Assembly (NCBI RefSeq): GCF_900113275.1
Contig: NZ_FOOU01000004.1
Coordinates: forward strand, 124,001 to 188,000
Direction: 5' to 3'
Length of the DNA stretch: 64,000 nucleotides
DNA from: Neptunomonas qingdaonensis
GTDB taxonomy: Bacteria; Pseudomonadota; Gammaproteobacteria; Pseudomonadales; Balneatricaceae
Within the stretch, counting starts at the first letter, position 1, and every line of letters starts with the position of its first letter. The translations under genes were made by a program, and so were the position numbers. The notes beneath the pieces are model-generated. The model ran no database searches. It worked only from the letters and a program-made list of their open reading frames with translations, and was not told where the DNA came from. This document shows positions 25,366-34,383 of this stretch, one piece after another.

Positions 25366-26730
25366 ATGACACAACGAGTAGCTATCATTGGTGCAGGTCC
25401 TAGCGGCCTGGCACAATTACGCGCTTTTCAGTCTGCACAATCTAAAGGCGATGATATACCTGAACTTGTCTGTTTTGAAAAGCAGGATGACTGGGGAGGA
25501 CTCTGGAACTACACTTGGCGTACCGGGTTAGATGAGCACGGTGAACCCGTGCACGGCAGCATGTACCGCTACTTATGGTCAAACGGCCCCAAAGAATGTC
25601 TGGAGTTTGCTGACTACAGTTTTGATGAACACTTTGGAAAACCCATTGCATCTTACCCACCCCGTGAAGTGCTATGGGATTACATCAAAGGACGTGTAGA
25701 AAAAGCAGGCGTACGAGATTACATTCGTTTCAGCACACCCGTACGTAATGTCAGTTACGATGACACGACTAAAAAGTTTACCGTAACAGTACACGATCAC
25801 ATTAACGACAGGATTTACAGCGAAGAGTTTGATTACGTCATTACCGCCTCCGGCCACTTCTCCACACCCAGAGTGCCTACGTTTGAAGGCTTCAGCACCT
25901 TTGGAGGGCGTATATTACATGCCCATGATTTTCGTGATGCACTGGAATTCAAAGACAAAGATATATTACTGGTGGGCAGCAGTTACTCAGCAGAAGATAT
26001 CGGGTCACAGTGTTATAAATACGGCGCTCGTAGCCTGACCAGTTGCTACCGGACCGCCCCAATGGGCTTTAAATGGCCAGAGAACTGGGAAGAGAAACCA
26101 CTACTGCAAAGAGTTGATAGCAACACCGCCTATTTCGCCGACGGCAGCAGCAAAAAAATCGACGCTATTATTCTCTGTACCGGTTATCTTCACCATTTCC
26201 CGTTCCTGCCTGAATCACTTTGTCTGAAAACCGATAACCGCTTATGGCCGCTGGACCTTTATAAAGGCGTTGTATGGGAAGACAACCCACAAATGTTTTA
26301 TCTGGGTATGCAGGATCAGTGGTACACCTTTAACATGTTTGATGCACAGGCATGGTATGTCCGTGACATCATAATGGGTAAAATCAAACTGCCGGCCAGT
26401 AAAGAAACGATGACCCAAAATACGCTTGAGTGGCGCGAAAAAGAACTCAAACTTAAAACAGCGGAAGAGATGTTTACCTTCCAGGGTGATTACATTCTGG
26501 AACTGATAGAAGCCACCGATTACCCTACGTTTGATATCGAAGGCGTACGAAAGACATTCCTCGAATGGAAACATCATAAAAAAGAAAACATCATGACCTT
26601 CCGTGATTACTCTTATCGCTCCTTAATGACTGGCACCATGTCCCCTCCTCACCATACACCGTGGATTGACGCTTTAGACGACTCCCTTGACGCATATCTT
26701 GCCGATGAACCCATTCAAAAAGCAGGTTAA
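25366..26730 (+). CDS. tmm: trimethylamine monooxygenase
   Basis: A 454-residue class B flavin monooxygenase that oxidises trimethylamine to TMAO with NADPH, and in characterised bacterial enzymes also dimethyl sulfide to DMSO. Seen: FAD loop GAGPSGL (residues 9-15), the Tmm-type stretch [29 protein letters not shown], the FMO fingerprint region [13 protein letters not shown], and an NADPH-binding loop [11 protein letters not shown]. Length and motifs match Tmm closely. It has a GGAGAG ribosome site and lies 112 bp after the PAS gene with no terminator between, so transcription from the upstream -24/-12 promoter is likely; a local promoter is possible. Confidence 0.95.
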   Translation: MTQRVAIIGAGPSGLAQLRAFQSAQSKGDDIPELVCFEKQDDWGGLWNYTWRTGLDEHGEPVHGSMYRYLWSNGPKECLEFADYSFDEHFGKPIASYPPREVLWDYIKGRVEKAGVRDYIRFSTPVRNVSYDDTTKKFTVTVHDHINDRIYSEEFDYVITASGHFSTPRVPTFEGFSTFGGRILHAHDFRDALEFKDKDILLVGSSYSAEDIGSQCYKYGARSLTSCYRTAPMGFKWPENWEEKPLLQRVDSNTAYFADGSSKKIDAIILCTGYLHHFPFLPESLCLKTDNRLWPLDLYKGVVWEDNPQMFYLGMQDQWYTFNMFDAQAWYVRDIIMGKIKLPASKETMTQNTLEWREKELKLKTAEEMFTFQGDYILELIEATDYPTFDIEGVRKTFLEWKHHKKENIMTFRDYSYRSLMTGTMSPPHHTPWIDALDDSLDAYLADEPIQKAG

Positions 26731-26747
26731 AAACAACTAAGGCATCA

Positions 26748-26768
26748 GCCCCAACACAGAGTTGGGGC
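26748..26768 (+). terminator. terminator-like hairpin after tmm
   Basis: An 8-bp GC-rich stem (GCCCCAAC 26748-26755, GTTGGGGC 26761-26768) with a 5-base loop, followed by a short T-rich stretch. The rest of the gap to pckA (26769-27075) is AT-rich with no gene seen. Confidence 0.7.
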
Positions 26769-27075
26769 CTTTACATGCAGAACCGACAAGCCACTAACCC
26801 ACAGAAAGTCTTTAAACACTTCGTCATCCGGCTGTAACAGCGATCATATAATTTTTATGTTGAAAATAATAATTCAGACTAAAAAGCAGCCAGCCATTTT
26901 GAATTGCACAAAGAAAACTGATCACTACGAATAATATTAAACCTGTTATTTTTTTAAATACTATTATTTTATTAAATAAAACAATGGCTTAAATTCTATC
27001 TTATTAGTGGTCGAAGCAATGCCTGAAAAAAATCTGATTTATTTTAAATAAAAATCAAAATGAAAACTAAAGTAC

Positions 27076-27094
27076 ATGTTAATTAAATTAACAT
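27076..27094. promoter_or_regulatory. perfect 19-bp palindrome abutting the pckA -35 box
   Basis: ATGTTAAT-TAA-ATTAACAT, perfect over 8-bp arms. Its last base begins TTGACT (27094-27099), a -35-like hexamer, with TATAAT at 27119-27124 (19-bp spacing). The same arms occur at 30876-30894 in front of the SulP and RHH genes. A half site (ATGTTAAT) recurs at 27130-27137. Probable operator. Confidence 0.8.
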
Positions 27095-27193
27095 TGACTG
27101 ATACCTATATTATAACTGTATAATCTTTTATGTTAATTTAAAATCATGTTTTAAATGTGCTAAATCTCTTTGGAATAATGATAAAGGGGAAGT

Positions 27194-28792
27194 ATGAAAA
27201 CTATCGACTTAGAACTTTATGGGATCATGAATACAAGTGAAGTTATTCATAACCCCTCCTATGATTTTCTATATGAAGAAGAAACAAAGGCTGATTTAAG
27301 CGGCTTTGAAAAGGGATATATTACGCAATTAGGTGCCGTCTCCGTCGACACCGGTACTTTTACGGGAAGGTCTCCAAAAGACAAATACATCGTTAAAGAT
27401 AAATTAACGACTGATACCGTCTGGTGGTCAGATCAAGGCAAAAATGATAATAAACCTATTTCTAAAAAGGTGTGGAAAGAACTCAAAGAAGTCGCCGCTA
27501 AGCAATTATCAGAAAAGCGCCTATTTGTTGTTGACTGCTTTTGTGGAGCAAACATAAACAGCCGGTTGAAAGTTCGTTTTATTACAGAAGTTGCGTGGCA
27601 AGCTCATTTCGTAAAAAATATGTTTATTCGACCCAGTGAGGCCGAGCTCATAGGCTTTAATCCTGATTTTGTCGTTTTAAATGCCTCAAAAGGGGTAAAT
27701 GAGCACTGGAAAGAGCAAGGCCTGAATTCTGAGAACGTCGTTGCATTTAATGTATCCGAAGGTATGCAGATTATTGCTGGTACCTGGTACGGCGGGGAGA
27801 TGAAAAAAGGCCTGTTCTCTGCCATGAATTACTTATTACCCATCAAGGGAATAGCGTCTATGCACTGCTCGGCTAATGCGGGGGCAGAAGGCGATGTCGC
27901 TATATTCTTCGGTTTATCCGGCACCGGAAAAACCACATTATCGACAGACCCCAAAAGATCCCTAATTGGAGATGATGAACATGGATGGGATGACGAGGGC
28001 ATTTTTAATTTAGAAGGGGGTTGTTACGCTAAAGTAATTGGTTTGGATAAAGACAAAGAACCTGATATTTATGCCGCCATACGAAAAGATGCGTTGCTAG
28101 AAAATGTCGTCATCAATGAAGAAGGCGTCATTGATTTCAGTAGTCGCGAGAAAACAGAAAATACACGCGTTTCATATCCTATTTATCATATTGATAACAT
28201 AGTAAAACCTATATCAAAAGCAGGACATGCGACGAAGGTTATTTTCCTCACAGCGGATGCTTATGGCGTCTTGCCTCCAGTATCGAAGTTAACCCTTGAG
28301 CAAGCGATGTATTACTTTTTATCTGGCTACACATCAAAAGTAGCCGGAACAGAGCTGGGTATCCTCGAGCCTGAGCCTACCTTTTCAGCGTGTTTTGGTG
28401 CGGCGTTTCTACCATTACACCCTACAAAATATTCTCACGTTCTTGCAGAAAGAATGAAAGCATCAGGTGCAACCGCCTACTTAGTTAATACCGGATGGAA
28501 TTTAAAAGGAGAGCGTATATCATTAAAAAATACGCGCGCCATTATTGATTCCATTCTAAATAATGAAATAGATACCGCTCCTTGCGAGACTATTCGCCAT
28601 TTTAACCTATCGGTTCCAACAGAAATAACGGGGGTTCCTGGTCATATTTTGCTCCCACAAAACTCAGCACCCTGTTTTGATAAGTGGGACTCCAGAGCCC
28701 GTATTTTAGCTAATCAGTTTATTGATAACTTCAGTCGGTTCTCGGGTACCCGGGAAGGCAGTCTGTTAGCTCAGGCAGGTCCTGTCATATAA
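27194..28792 (+). CDS. pckA: phosphoenolpyruvate carboxykinase (ATP)
   Basis: A 532-residue enzyme interconverting oxaloacetate + ATP and PEP + CO2 + ADP. Seen: RSPKDKYIV (substrate-binding Arg region), MHCSANAG, the kinase loop [12 protein letters not shown] (about 239-250), DDEHGWDD metal site, and the C-terminal [15 protein letters not shown]. Full length. Codon use looks AT-richer than the amine genes on either side. It is monocistronic, with a strong terminator. A perfect palindrome at its promoter is shared with the SulP/RHH promoter region, suggesting common control. It may be the main gluconeogenic PckA or a transferred copy; the window cannot tell. Confidence 0.95.
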   Translation: MKTIDLELYGIMNTSEVIHNPSYDFLYEEETKADLSGFEKGYITQLGAVSVDTGTFTGRSPKDKYIVKDKLTTDTVWWSDQGKNDNKPISKKVWKELKEVAAKQLSEKRLFVVDCFCGANINSRLKVRFITEVAWQAHFVKNMFIRPSEAELIGFNPDFVVLNASKGVNEHWKEQGLNSENVVAFNVSEGMQIIAGTWYGGEMKKGLFSAMNYLLPIKGIASMHCSANAGAEGDVAIFFGLSGTGKTTLSTDPKRSLIGDDEHGWDDEGIFNLEGGCYAKVIGLDKDKEPDIYAAIRKDALLENVVINEEGVIDFSSREKTENTRVSYPIYHIDNIVKPISKAGHATKVIFLTADAYGVLPPVSKLTLEQAMYYFLSGYTSKVAGTELGILEPEPTFSACFGAAFLPLHPTKYSHVLAERMKASGATAYLVNTGWNLKGERISLKNTRAIIDSILNNEIDTAPCETIRHFNLSVPTEITGVPGHILLPQNSAPCFDKWDSRARILANQFIDNFSRFSGTREGSLLAQAGPVI

Positions 28793-28821
28793 GACGTTTG
28801 CAGTTGGCTTTTGTCGTGCTT

Positions 28822-28848
28822 GCCCAGGTTTCCCTGGGCTTTTTTTTA
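28822..28848 (+). terminator. rho-independent terminator after pckA
   Basis: Stem GCCCAGG (28822-28828) with CCTGGGC (28833-28839), a 4-base loop, then a run of nine T. Confidence 0.92.
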
Positions 28849-29079
28849 CTTGAAGACAACCTCTGCTGAAGAAAAGCCAATTTTTTTCAATGTATCGAAA
28901 ATACTTTCAAGGTCTGTACTAGTAATGATGGAGTCATCACCGTCGGCAATAATAAATGATAAGTTGTCGTTATCTATAAGCATGATGAACCACTCATTAA
29001 GGTTATTCGGACTTCTCCTTACTGTTGCAGAACTAAAAATGCCTTCCTTATATCGCTGAGTTGCCAGATCGATCTTCAA
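28846..29079 (-). CDS. 77-residue hypothetical protein coupled to SulP
   Basis: A small acidic soluble protein (KIDLATQRYKEGIFSSATVRR..., ending LKKIGFSSAEVVFK). Its ATG overlaps the stop of the SulP gene by 4 bp, so it is translationally coupled to the transporter. The opening LATQRYKE and closing IGF..AEV resemble small uncharacterised proteins found in marine gammaproteobacteria, sometimes labelled plasmid-replication-like; I would not assign that role. The C-terminus overlaps the T-run of the pckA terminator. Function unknown; an accessory factor for the transporter is possible from linkage alone. Confidence 0.7.
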   Translation of the reverse strand: MKIDLATQRYKEGIFSSATVRRSPNNLNEWFIMLIDNDNLSFIIADGDDSIITSTDLESIFDTLKKIGFSSAEVVFK

Positions 29080-30809
29080 TGATTACCCTCCCCCTTTTTT
29101 AAGTTTTCCAACGCTGCCGCCAGGGTTGGAAAAGTTATCACACTATTTTTTGCAGGTAAGCCAGCCCTGCTTAGTGTCTTTAATGGCTGCCTTTGCAAGT
29201 CGGCCAAGTATATTTGTGTATTATTATTCTCGGATACTTCTATAAATTTACTCAACGCAGCAACGCCGCCAGAATCAAGAATAGAGACGCCGTCAAGATA
29301 TAGAACCATGCCTTTCTTGCTTTCACACAATAAGGATAATTCACCAAAAACCTTATCAGCAGCAGCGAAAAAAAGAGGCCCTGTTATTTTAAATACACTC
29401 CATCCAGCAGGTATGTCGATATCTATCAGTTTACTGCTGTGTGTTATATCACGCACCGTGGTCATTTCGGCTATCTCTTTCATGAAGAGCAAAGACGCTA
29501 ATATGATTCCTGCTGTTATAGCGAGTACCATGTCAAACAATACTGTCAGAGAAAAGCAGACCAGGAAGACCATTACATCACTTCTTGGGGCTGTTTTAAT
29601 CAGATGAAAAGCTTTGGGTGCTTCGCTCATATTCCACGCAACAATGATTAATAAAGCAGCCATACTCGCCATGGGTAAAAATGAAAGAACTTTTGAGAGA
29701 AATAGGAGAGCAACTAGAACAACCAAGGCATGAATAATAGATGCTATAGGGGTTTTTGCCCCCGATTTCAAATTGGCAGCAGATCTTGCGATAGCCGCGG
29801 TAGCTGTAATGCCCCCGAAGAAAGGCGTAATTACATTGCCAATGCCTTGCCCCAACAGTTCGCTATTTGCACTATGCTTTTTCCCTGTCATTCCATCTAA
29901 TATAACTGCACATAATAACGACTCAATGGCACCCAGCATTGCAATTGCAAACGCGGCGGGCAGCAAGTCTTGCAATAGCTGCCAACTAAAAACTAAAGCA
30001 GACTCCCCGGGTTGAACTCTATCCCAAGGCCATTGCAGATCCGGTAGCATCGACGGTATTCCAAAACCTTGCACTCCATTGGGTAAAGTGAAGCTAAATG
30101 TAGAGCCTATGGTGGCTACTTCTATACTTGATTGATTGGCCACTAAAGCCATGACACTCCCTATCACTACTGCCGGGAGGTGTGGAGGCACGGGTGTTTT
30201 TAAATAGGGCCAGGTTAGCATGACAAGTAACGTGACCGCGCCAACGGATAAGCTCCAAAGGTTATAGTCGGGCAACAGATGAAAAAGCAGATTAACTTTT
30301 TCAGTAAAATGTTCCGGCATATCGGCGATATGTAAGCCTAAGAAATCTTTTATTTGCAATGTTGCTATAACAACAGCAATTCCACCCGTAAAGCCCAGAG
30401 TCACGGACTCGGGGATATATTCTATGTATCGTCCTAATCTTAGAAAAGCCATTAAGATTAGGATAAATCCAGCAAGAATACTGGCTAGTAGTAATCCGGA
30501 TAATCCATATTGCTGCACTATTGGGTAGAGTATCACTACAAAAGCAGCCGTAGGCCCTGAAACGCTATATCTGGATCCTCCTGTCAGCGGGATAATAATG
30601 CCAGCAATAATGGCGGTATATAAACCATATTCCGGCGCAACTCCGCTCGCAATCGCCAAAGCCATCGCTAAAGGGATTGCAATAATCCCAACAGTAATCC
30701 CGGCGAGTAAATCCTGTGAAAATATCTTTAGGCCGTAGGGAGTTTCCGTTAAGGACTCACGCAGAGCATGAAATATGCGTAATGTGAAGAGATGGGATCT
30801 ATGCGCCAT
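29076..30809 (-). CDS. SulP family anion transporter with STAS domain (second copy)
   Basis: A 577-residue transporter with about 12-14 membrane segments, SulP marks (ALAIASGVAPEYGLYTAIIAGIIIPLTGG, SVSGPTAAFVVILYP, GQGIGNVITPFFGG) and a C-terminal STAS domain (about 460-560, LYLDGVSILDSGGVAALSKF). The SGPTAAF loop and order are typical of bacterial SulP proteins that carry sulfate, bicarbonate or C4-dicarboxylates. Its promoter carries the 19-bp palindrome also found at pckA, and pckA converges on it. Pairing with a carboxylating/decarboxylating enzyme makes bicarbonate or a C4 acid an attractive substrate, but that is inference. Confidence 0.9.
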   Translation of the reverse strand: MAHRSHLFTLRIFHALRESLTETPYGLKIFSQDLLAGITVGIIAIPLAMALAIASGVAPEYGLYTAIIAGIIIPLTGGSRYSVSGPTAAFVVILYPIVQQYGLSGLLLASILAGFILILMAFLRLGRYIEYIPESVTLGFTGGIAVVIATLQIKDFLGLHIADMPEHFTEKVNLLFHLLPDYNLWSLSVGAVTLLVMLTWPYLKTPVPPHLPAVVIGSVMALVANQSSIEVATIGSTFSFTLPNGVQGFGIPSMLPDLQWPWDRVQPGESALVFSWQLLQDLLPAAFAIAMLGAIESLLCAVILDGMTGKKHSANSELLGQGIGNVITPFFGGITATAAIARSAANLKSGAKTPIASIIHALVVLVALLFLSKVLSFLPMASMAALLIIVAWNMSEAPKAFHLIKTAPRSDVMVFLVCFSLTVLFDMVLAITAGIILASLLFMKEIAEMTTVRDITHSSKLIDIDIPAGWSVFKITGPLFFAAADKVFGELSLLCESKKGMVLYLDGVSILDSGGVAALSKFIEVSENNNTQIYLADLQRQPLKTLSRAGLPAKNSVITFPTLAAALENLKKGEGNH

Positions 30810-30875
30810 AGTGCTTTCACTCGCTATCTAACATTGTATAATATGTGTATTATCCTCTCATTATAAGTTAATTCA

Positions 30876-30894
30876 ATGTTAATGTGATTAACAT
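30876..30894. promoter_or_regulatory. perfect 19-bp palindrome between SulP and RHH genes
   Basis: ATGTTAAT-GTG-ATTAACAT. Both 8-bp arms are identical to those of the pckA palindrome; only the 3-base spacer differs. On the minus strand it runs directly into TTGAAT, a -35-like hexamer for SulP, the same geometry as at pckA. On the plus strand it lies 22 bp before the RHH start codon, suiting autorepression. Confidence 0.8.
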
Positions 30895-30916
30895 AAAATC
30901 ATTTAGGAGCATCGCT

Positions 30917-31099
30917 ATGGAAAATCGTACCGCAAGGTTGACTCTGCTGATTGATCCCCAAAAAAAGAAGGCTTTTGAAAAGCTGTGTAGTCGTGAAGAT
31001 GTGACCCCATCACAGAAAGTGAGACAGTTCATTCGTGAGTATATAGAAGAGAACCTTGGGCCTGACTGGAAGGATGATGTTTTCAAAAAAGGTGAGTGA
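30917..31099 (+). CDS. small ribbon-helix-helix (CopG-like) regulator
   Basis: A 60-residue protein, MENRTARLTLLIDPQKKKAF then KLCSREDVTPSQKVRQFIREYIEENLG. A short N-terminal beta strand (ARLTLLID) followed by two helices is the ribbon-helix-helix fold of small DNA-binding dimers. The start at 30917 has AGGAG seven bases upstream; the longer frame from 30884 begins inside the palindrome and is not the true start. There is no toxin gene partner. It is divergent from SulP across a perfect palindrome that also occurs at pckA, so it is the natural candidate to bind both sites. Confidence 0.78.
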   Translation: MENRTARLTLLIDPQKKKAFEKLCSREDVTPSQKVRQFIREYIEENLGPDWKDDVFKKGE

Positions 31100-31177
31100 A
31101 TTCTATGATTTCGACTCACCCCGACGGCAAGTTAGATAATAGAGGGGCCGACAATGGATATTGACTTCTCTACACCA

Positions 31178-31492
31178 TTAAGCAAACAGCTTCAGCCCCG
31201 CTACGCCGAAAACAATTAAGGCTATACACGCGATTCTTAGCATGCTGCCCGATTCATCCAGGAACAAAATACCATATGAAGCGAGAACTGCAGTGCCAAT
31301 GCCGGTCCAGATGGCATAAGCCGTTCCCATCGGTATGGTACGCATAGCCAGGGATAACAAGCCCAGGCTGATGATAATTAAAAGCACACTGATTATTGAC
31401 GGCCACAACCGAGTGAAGCCATCACTGTATTTAAGCCCTACAGCCCAACAGCATTCAAGTACACCGGCAATACATAGATAAACCCACCCCAT
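31178..31492 (-). CDS. SMR-family exporter, Gdx/SugE type
   Basis: A 104-residue four-helix membrane protein of the small multidrug resistance family. The glutamate for proton coupling is E13 (GVLECCWAVGLKYSDGFTRLWPS). The W-A-x-G-L-K-Y-S stretch is typical of the SugE/Gdx subgroup, whose known members export guanidinium, rather than of EmrE. It works as a dual-topology dimer. No guanidine riboswitch could be recognised upstream. It stands between the RHH gene and the dmm terminator. In an amine-catabolic neighbourhood, export of a small cationic amine is also conceivable. Confidence 0.88.
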   Translation of the reverse strand: MGWVYLCIAGVLECCWAVGLKYSDGFTRLWPSIISVLLIIISLGLLSLAMRTIPMGTAYAIWTGIGTAVLASYGILFLDESGSMLRIACIALIVFGVAGLKLFA

Positions 31493-31557
31493 GTTCTACT
31501 CCCCTTGCATCACCGCAATAACCAAATGAAAACTATCAACCCCATAACAAAAGAAAA

Positions 31558-31586
31558 GCGATTTGACGACTCAACCGCCAAATCGC
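31558..31586 (-). terminator. terminator of the dmmABC operon
   Basis: On the minus strand an 8-bp stem GCGATTTG / CAAATCGC (extended by further imperfect pairs, 31558-31586) precedes TTTTCTTTTG. It is 56 bp after the dmmC stop. Confidence 0.85.
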
Positions 31587-31642
31587 ATGAAACAGCATCC
31601 GTACAAAATCTATAACTTAGCTTTGCAAAAACACCTCTATTG

Positions 31643-32662
31643 TTAATTCACCGGATCAAATTGTGATAAGTATTCAACAACCATTGGATGAAAACGTGTT
31701 AACCCTTTGTATTCCACCAGCGGTGCCGGAAGGGTTTTCATGGCGCGGTGCATTCGCTTTGCCCATTGCGGATTTGTCACCAGATCCTCCAGGCTTATCA
31801 GATAAGTGCGAATACTGAACATCAGTGCATTGCTGCGGGGCATACGGTCAAGTACCTGCACCTCCACCCGCAGGTGTACTTTTTCTGCCACATTTTCAGG
31901 GGTCACGCTGGTACGCTCATTCCCCCAGGATGGGTAGGTTTCCGGGGAGGTGTCCATTCTTGCATTAATCGTCAGTGTCCAATTTAAACGACGAACCGGA
32001 CGGCCTACCTGAATCGCGGTTAAATACTTTAATGCCCGCTCAAATATCCCTTCTTCACGCGCCATCGGTACAGGCCCATGCCATTCAGAAAAACTCATAC
32101 CGGCATCAAATGCTAACGACCAGTCAGCCGGACAAGTGACAATTCCTGCATCCATAAACAGATCAGCGTTTCGTTGATCGAGGATAGCAAAGTCGCCCTG
32201 TACCTGACGTCCTATGTATTCCAATGGTGACATCGGTAAAGTACTGCTATCACCAAAAACAAAGTCCTCCTGTATATCGAGTAGCTTGTTGTGCCAATGC
32301 CAGTTATCCCCTTGTTTAGTCAGGCTGAAATGCTCTGGATAATCCGCAGATAAAGCGCTCATAACACGCTCTATCATGTCCCAGCAGGCCAGATCCATAT
32401 GCTTCATACTTAAGCATCGGGCAGGATTTTCTTTAAGAACAATGGCGCGCTCCGCCATTTCTGATAAATAGTGCTCATCGATATCCAGAAACTTCTCAAA
32501 TACTGAGCCATCTGGCCCTGACATAGCATGCGGTTCTATATTGACCGAATAGCGATATTCGTCTTCGACAAACGGAAACGGAAAACGTGAAATGGCTTCT
32601 CTGCTATTGGTATAGGTAAAATCGTCCCGGAAACTTTGTACCGGCTTTGGTGAGATACGCAT
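31643..32662 (-). CDS. dmmC: dimethylamine monooxygenase, heme-dependent N-demethylase (DUF3445) subunit
   Basis: A 339-residue protein of the DUF3445 / heme-dependent oxidative N-demethylase family. Seen: FPFVEDEYRYSVNIEPH, CPADWSLAFDAGMSFSEWHGPVP, and RRLNWTLTINARMDTSPETYPSW, the conserved core of that family. It is taken as the catalytic subunit that binds heme and removes a methyl group from dimethylamine, giving methylamine and formaldehyde. It is the third gene of a tight three-gene operon whose order matches dmmABC of Ruegeria pomeroyi; the letter C is assigned from that order, from memory. A GGAG site precedes the ATG. Confidence 0.85.
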   Translation of the reverse strand: MRISPKPVQSFRDDFTYTNSREAISRFPFPFVEDEYRYSVNIEPHAMSGPDGSVFEKFLDIDEHYLSEMAERAIVLKENPARCLSMKHMDLACWDMIERVMSALSADYPEHFSLTKQGDNWHWHNKLLDIQEDFVFGDSSTLPMSPLEYIGRQVQGDFAILDQRNADLFMDAGIVTCPADWSLAFDAGMSFSEWHGPVPMAREEGIFERALKYLTAIQVGRPVRRLNWTLTINARMDTSPETYPSWGNERTSVTPENVAEKVHLRVEVQVLDRMPRSNALMFSIRTYLISLEDLVTNPQWAKRMHRAMKTLPAPLVEYKGLTRFHPMVVEYLSQFDPVN

Positions 32663-32674
32663 AAATCATTACTC

Positions 32675-33625
32675 CTAAATATCTAAGACCAGTCGGTCAC
32701 TGTGAGCGCGGGAGACACAAGGCATAACACAATCCTGACGGGCTTTTTCATCTACCGATAAGTAGTTATCGCGGTGTTCGATTTCACCCTCGGCTACCGG
32801 CGTGGCACATTGCCCACAAACACCACCGCGACATAAATTAGGGACGGCGACTTCAGCCTCTTCCAATGCTTCCAGCAGGCTTTCAGACTCGCCGACCTGC
32901 ACGGTTTTACCTGTGGACTTCAGCTCTACCGTAAAAGGTTTACCCGGCTTAGGCGCGGCAAATTCTTCAAAATGAATAACGCTGTCCGGCCATCCCAGTT
33001 GTTCTGCAACCGATTGAACATCCTTTATCAGGCCTTCTGGGCCACAAATATAAATATGTGTACCTAATGGCCGATCAGCTAAGAGTTCAGAGATATTGCA
33101 ACGTTGTGCCTGATCAGAATCGTAACTAAAAAATCGCTGCCCCAGTTGCTCGGCCAGCTCCAATTGGTACGCACCCGTTTGTTTACTTCTGAATAGGTAA
33201 TGTAATTCGAAGTCTGCCTGACGGCGCTGCATCTCTGGCAGGTATGACATAAAAGGGGTAATCCCTACACCCGCCGCTAACAGAATATGTTTTTGGGCAT
33301 TCCACTGAGGTATAAATAAATTAGCCGGCGGCGAAATCAATAACTCATCGCCCTCTTTTACCTGCTGGTGCATAAAGACAGAACCGCCACGGGAATTATC
33401 CTGCAAGCGAACGGCGATACGATAGGCAGACGCATCATGAGAATCACTTAACAGTGAATACGCATTACGATAGATTTTCTGTTCGCCGGGCATCTCAACA
33501 ACCACATGCGAGCCTGGCGAGAATGGATAGAGGCTGCCTGTCACAGCCGTTAAGGTAAATTCGCGGATCATAGGAGCAACCTGAGCCACCGCTGCCACCC
33601 TGACTTTGATTTGATCAGTACTCAT
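32675..33625 (-). CDS. dmmB: dimethylamine monooxygenase reductase subunit (PDR/VanB type)
   Basis: A 316-residue electron-transfer protein: an FNR-like flavin domain (RNAYSLLSDS, flavin site; GGSVFMH), a NAD-binding domain (AAGVGITPFMSYL) and a C-terminal plant-type 2Fe-2S ferredoxin domain (CRGGVCGQCATPVAEGEIEHRD, with the last Cys in CVMPCVS). It passes electrons from NAD(P)H to the heme subunit. It overlaps dmmA by one base and ends 12 bp before dmmC, so the three are co-transcribed. The layout is that of PDR/VanB oxygenase reductases; the pairing with DUF3445 and DmmA-like subunits makes the DMA role specific. Confidence 0.87.
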   Translation of the reverse strand: MSTDQIKVRVAAVAQVAPMIREFTLTAVTGSLYPFSPGSHVVVEMPGEQKIYRNAYSLLSDSHDASAYRIAVRLQDNSRGGSVFMHQQVKEGDELLISPPANLFIPQWNAQKHILLAAGVGITPFMSYLPEMQRRQADFELHYLFRSKQTGAYQLELAEQLGQRFFSYDSDQAQRCNISELLADRPLGTHIYICGPEGLIKDVQSVAEQLGWPDSVIHFEEFAAPKPGKPFTVELKSTGKTVQVGESESLLEALEEAEVAVPNLCRGGVCGQCATPVAEGEIEHRDNYLSVDEKARQDCVMPCVSRAHSDRLVLDI

Positions 33626-34194
33626 TAGATTAGCTCCTGTGGTAATGGCAGATCGTCAGGATCTTCGGCATCTATCTGCACACCCACATAAGCGGCATGC
33701 AACCGGGAAAAGTGATCACGCACAAGCAGATTACGCTGACAACCACTACACACAGCGGGAGAATGCGTCACGTCTTCCGTGATGTGGTAACAATGTGTAC
33801 AAAATAACCGACGCTGACCGGAGACAGGCGCAAACATTTTGATCTGTTCGGCGACCATGCCCGCCTGAGTTGCCACAGAATGCACGTCCCAGATAAACGC
33901 TTCAGAACCTAAAACGTATATCGTAGTACTCAGAGGCATCTCTCCCAGCAACTGCGTTAATTTTGCCGTTAACTCTGAATGCGTTACCAGAATGCTGTCG
34001 TGATCAATCGTGGAATCGCTTTCTGATACAAGCAGCAGAGTTTTTTTCGAATCATCGACAGATGAATAAAAAATCTGAAACTCTCTTGACGGGTAGCCTT
34101 CGCAGATAAACAGATGATGAGCAGATTTATTATTGACAATAACAGGCGAATAAATCGGCCGGTTAGTGGGTGCTTCCAGAGACTCGGGTTGCAT
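33625..34194 (-). CDS. dmmA: dimethylamine monooxygenase subunit, DmmA family
   Basis: A 189-residue protein. The N-terminal region (about 25-130) looks like a reduced NAD-binding fold of the ferredoxin reductase type (TTIYVLGSEAFIWDVHSVATQAGM); the C-terminal part is a zinc ribbon (CTHCYHITEDVTHSPAVCSGC, with two CxxC pairs) followed by LLVRDHFSRLHAAYVGVQID. This combination is the DmmA family. It is required with the reductase and heme subunits for dimethylamine oxidation in R. pomeroyi. First gene of the operon; an AGGAGGCG site precedes the ATG. Confidence 0.85.
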   Translation of the reverse strand: MQPESLEAPTNRPIYSPVIVNNKSAHHLFICEGYPSREFQIFYSSVDDSKKTLLLVSESDSTIDHDSILVTHSELTAKLTQLLGEMPLSTTIYVLGSEAFIWDVHSVATQAGMVAEQIKMFAPVSGQRRLFCTHCYHITEDVTHSPAVCSGCQRNLLVRDHFSRLHAAYVGVQIDAEDPDDLPLPQELI

Positions 34195-34370
34195 AAAAAA
34201 CGCCTCCTGAAATAAAATTACGCTATGTTAAATAACAGCGATCAGAGCCTTTTATCAGCCCCAAATAAGGATCAAAAAAGAACTAAAAAGGAGCCATAAA
34301 TATTCCTATTTGTTAATAAATTTTACTACTGATAAATCTCATCACAATACTCTGGAAGACATACACAAAA

Positions 34371-34383
34371 GTGGGTAACCCAC
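34371..34383. promoter_or_regulatory. perfect 13-bp palindrome upstream of dmmA
   Basis: GTGGGT-A-ACCCAC (6-bp arms), 177 bp before dmmA and just downstream of the mgd terminator. It is a candidate operator for the dmm operon. A weak -24/-12-like match (GG at 34259-34260, GC at 34247-34248 on the minus strand, 10-base spacing, poor flanks) lies closer to dmmA. Confidence 0.4.

Noticed and set aside
30884-30916. Longer N-terminus for the RHH protein (71 residues)
   Set aside because: The ATG at 30884 lies inside the palindrome and has no ribosome site; AGGAG precedes the ATG at 30917.
31493-31642. Guanidine riboswitch ahead of the SugE/Gdx-type exporter
   Set aside because: The only strong structure is the dmm terminator; no paired ACG-type loops or ykkC-like core were seen.
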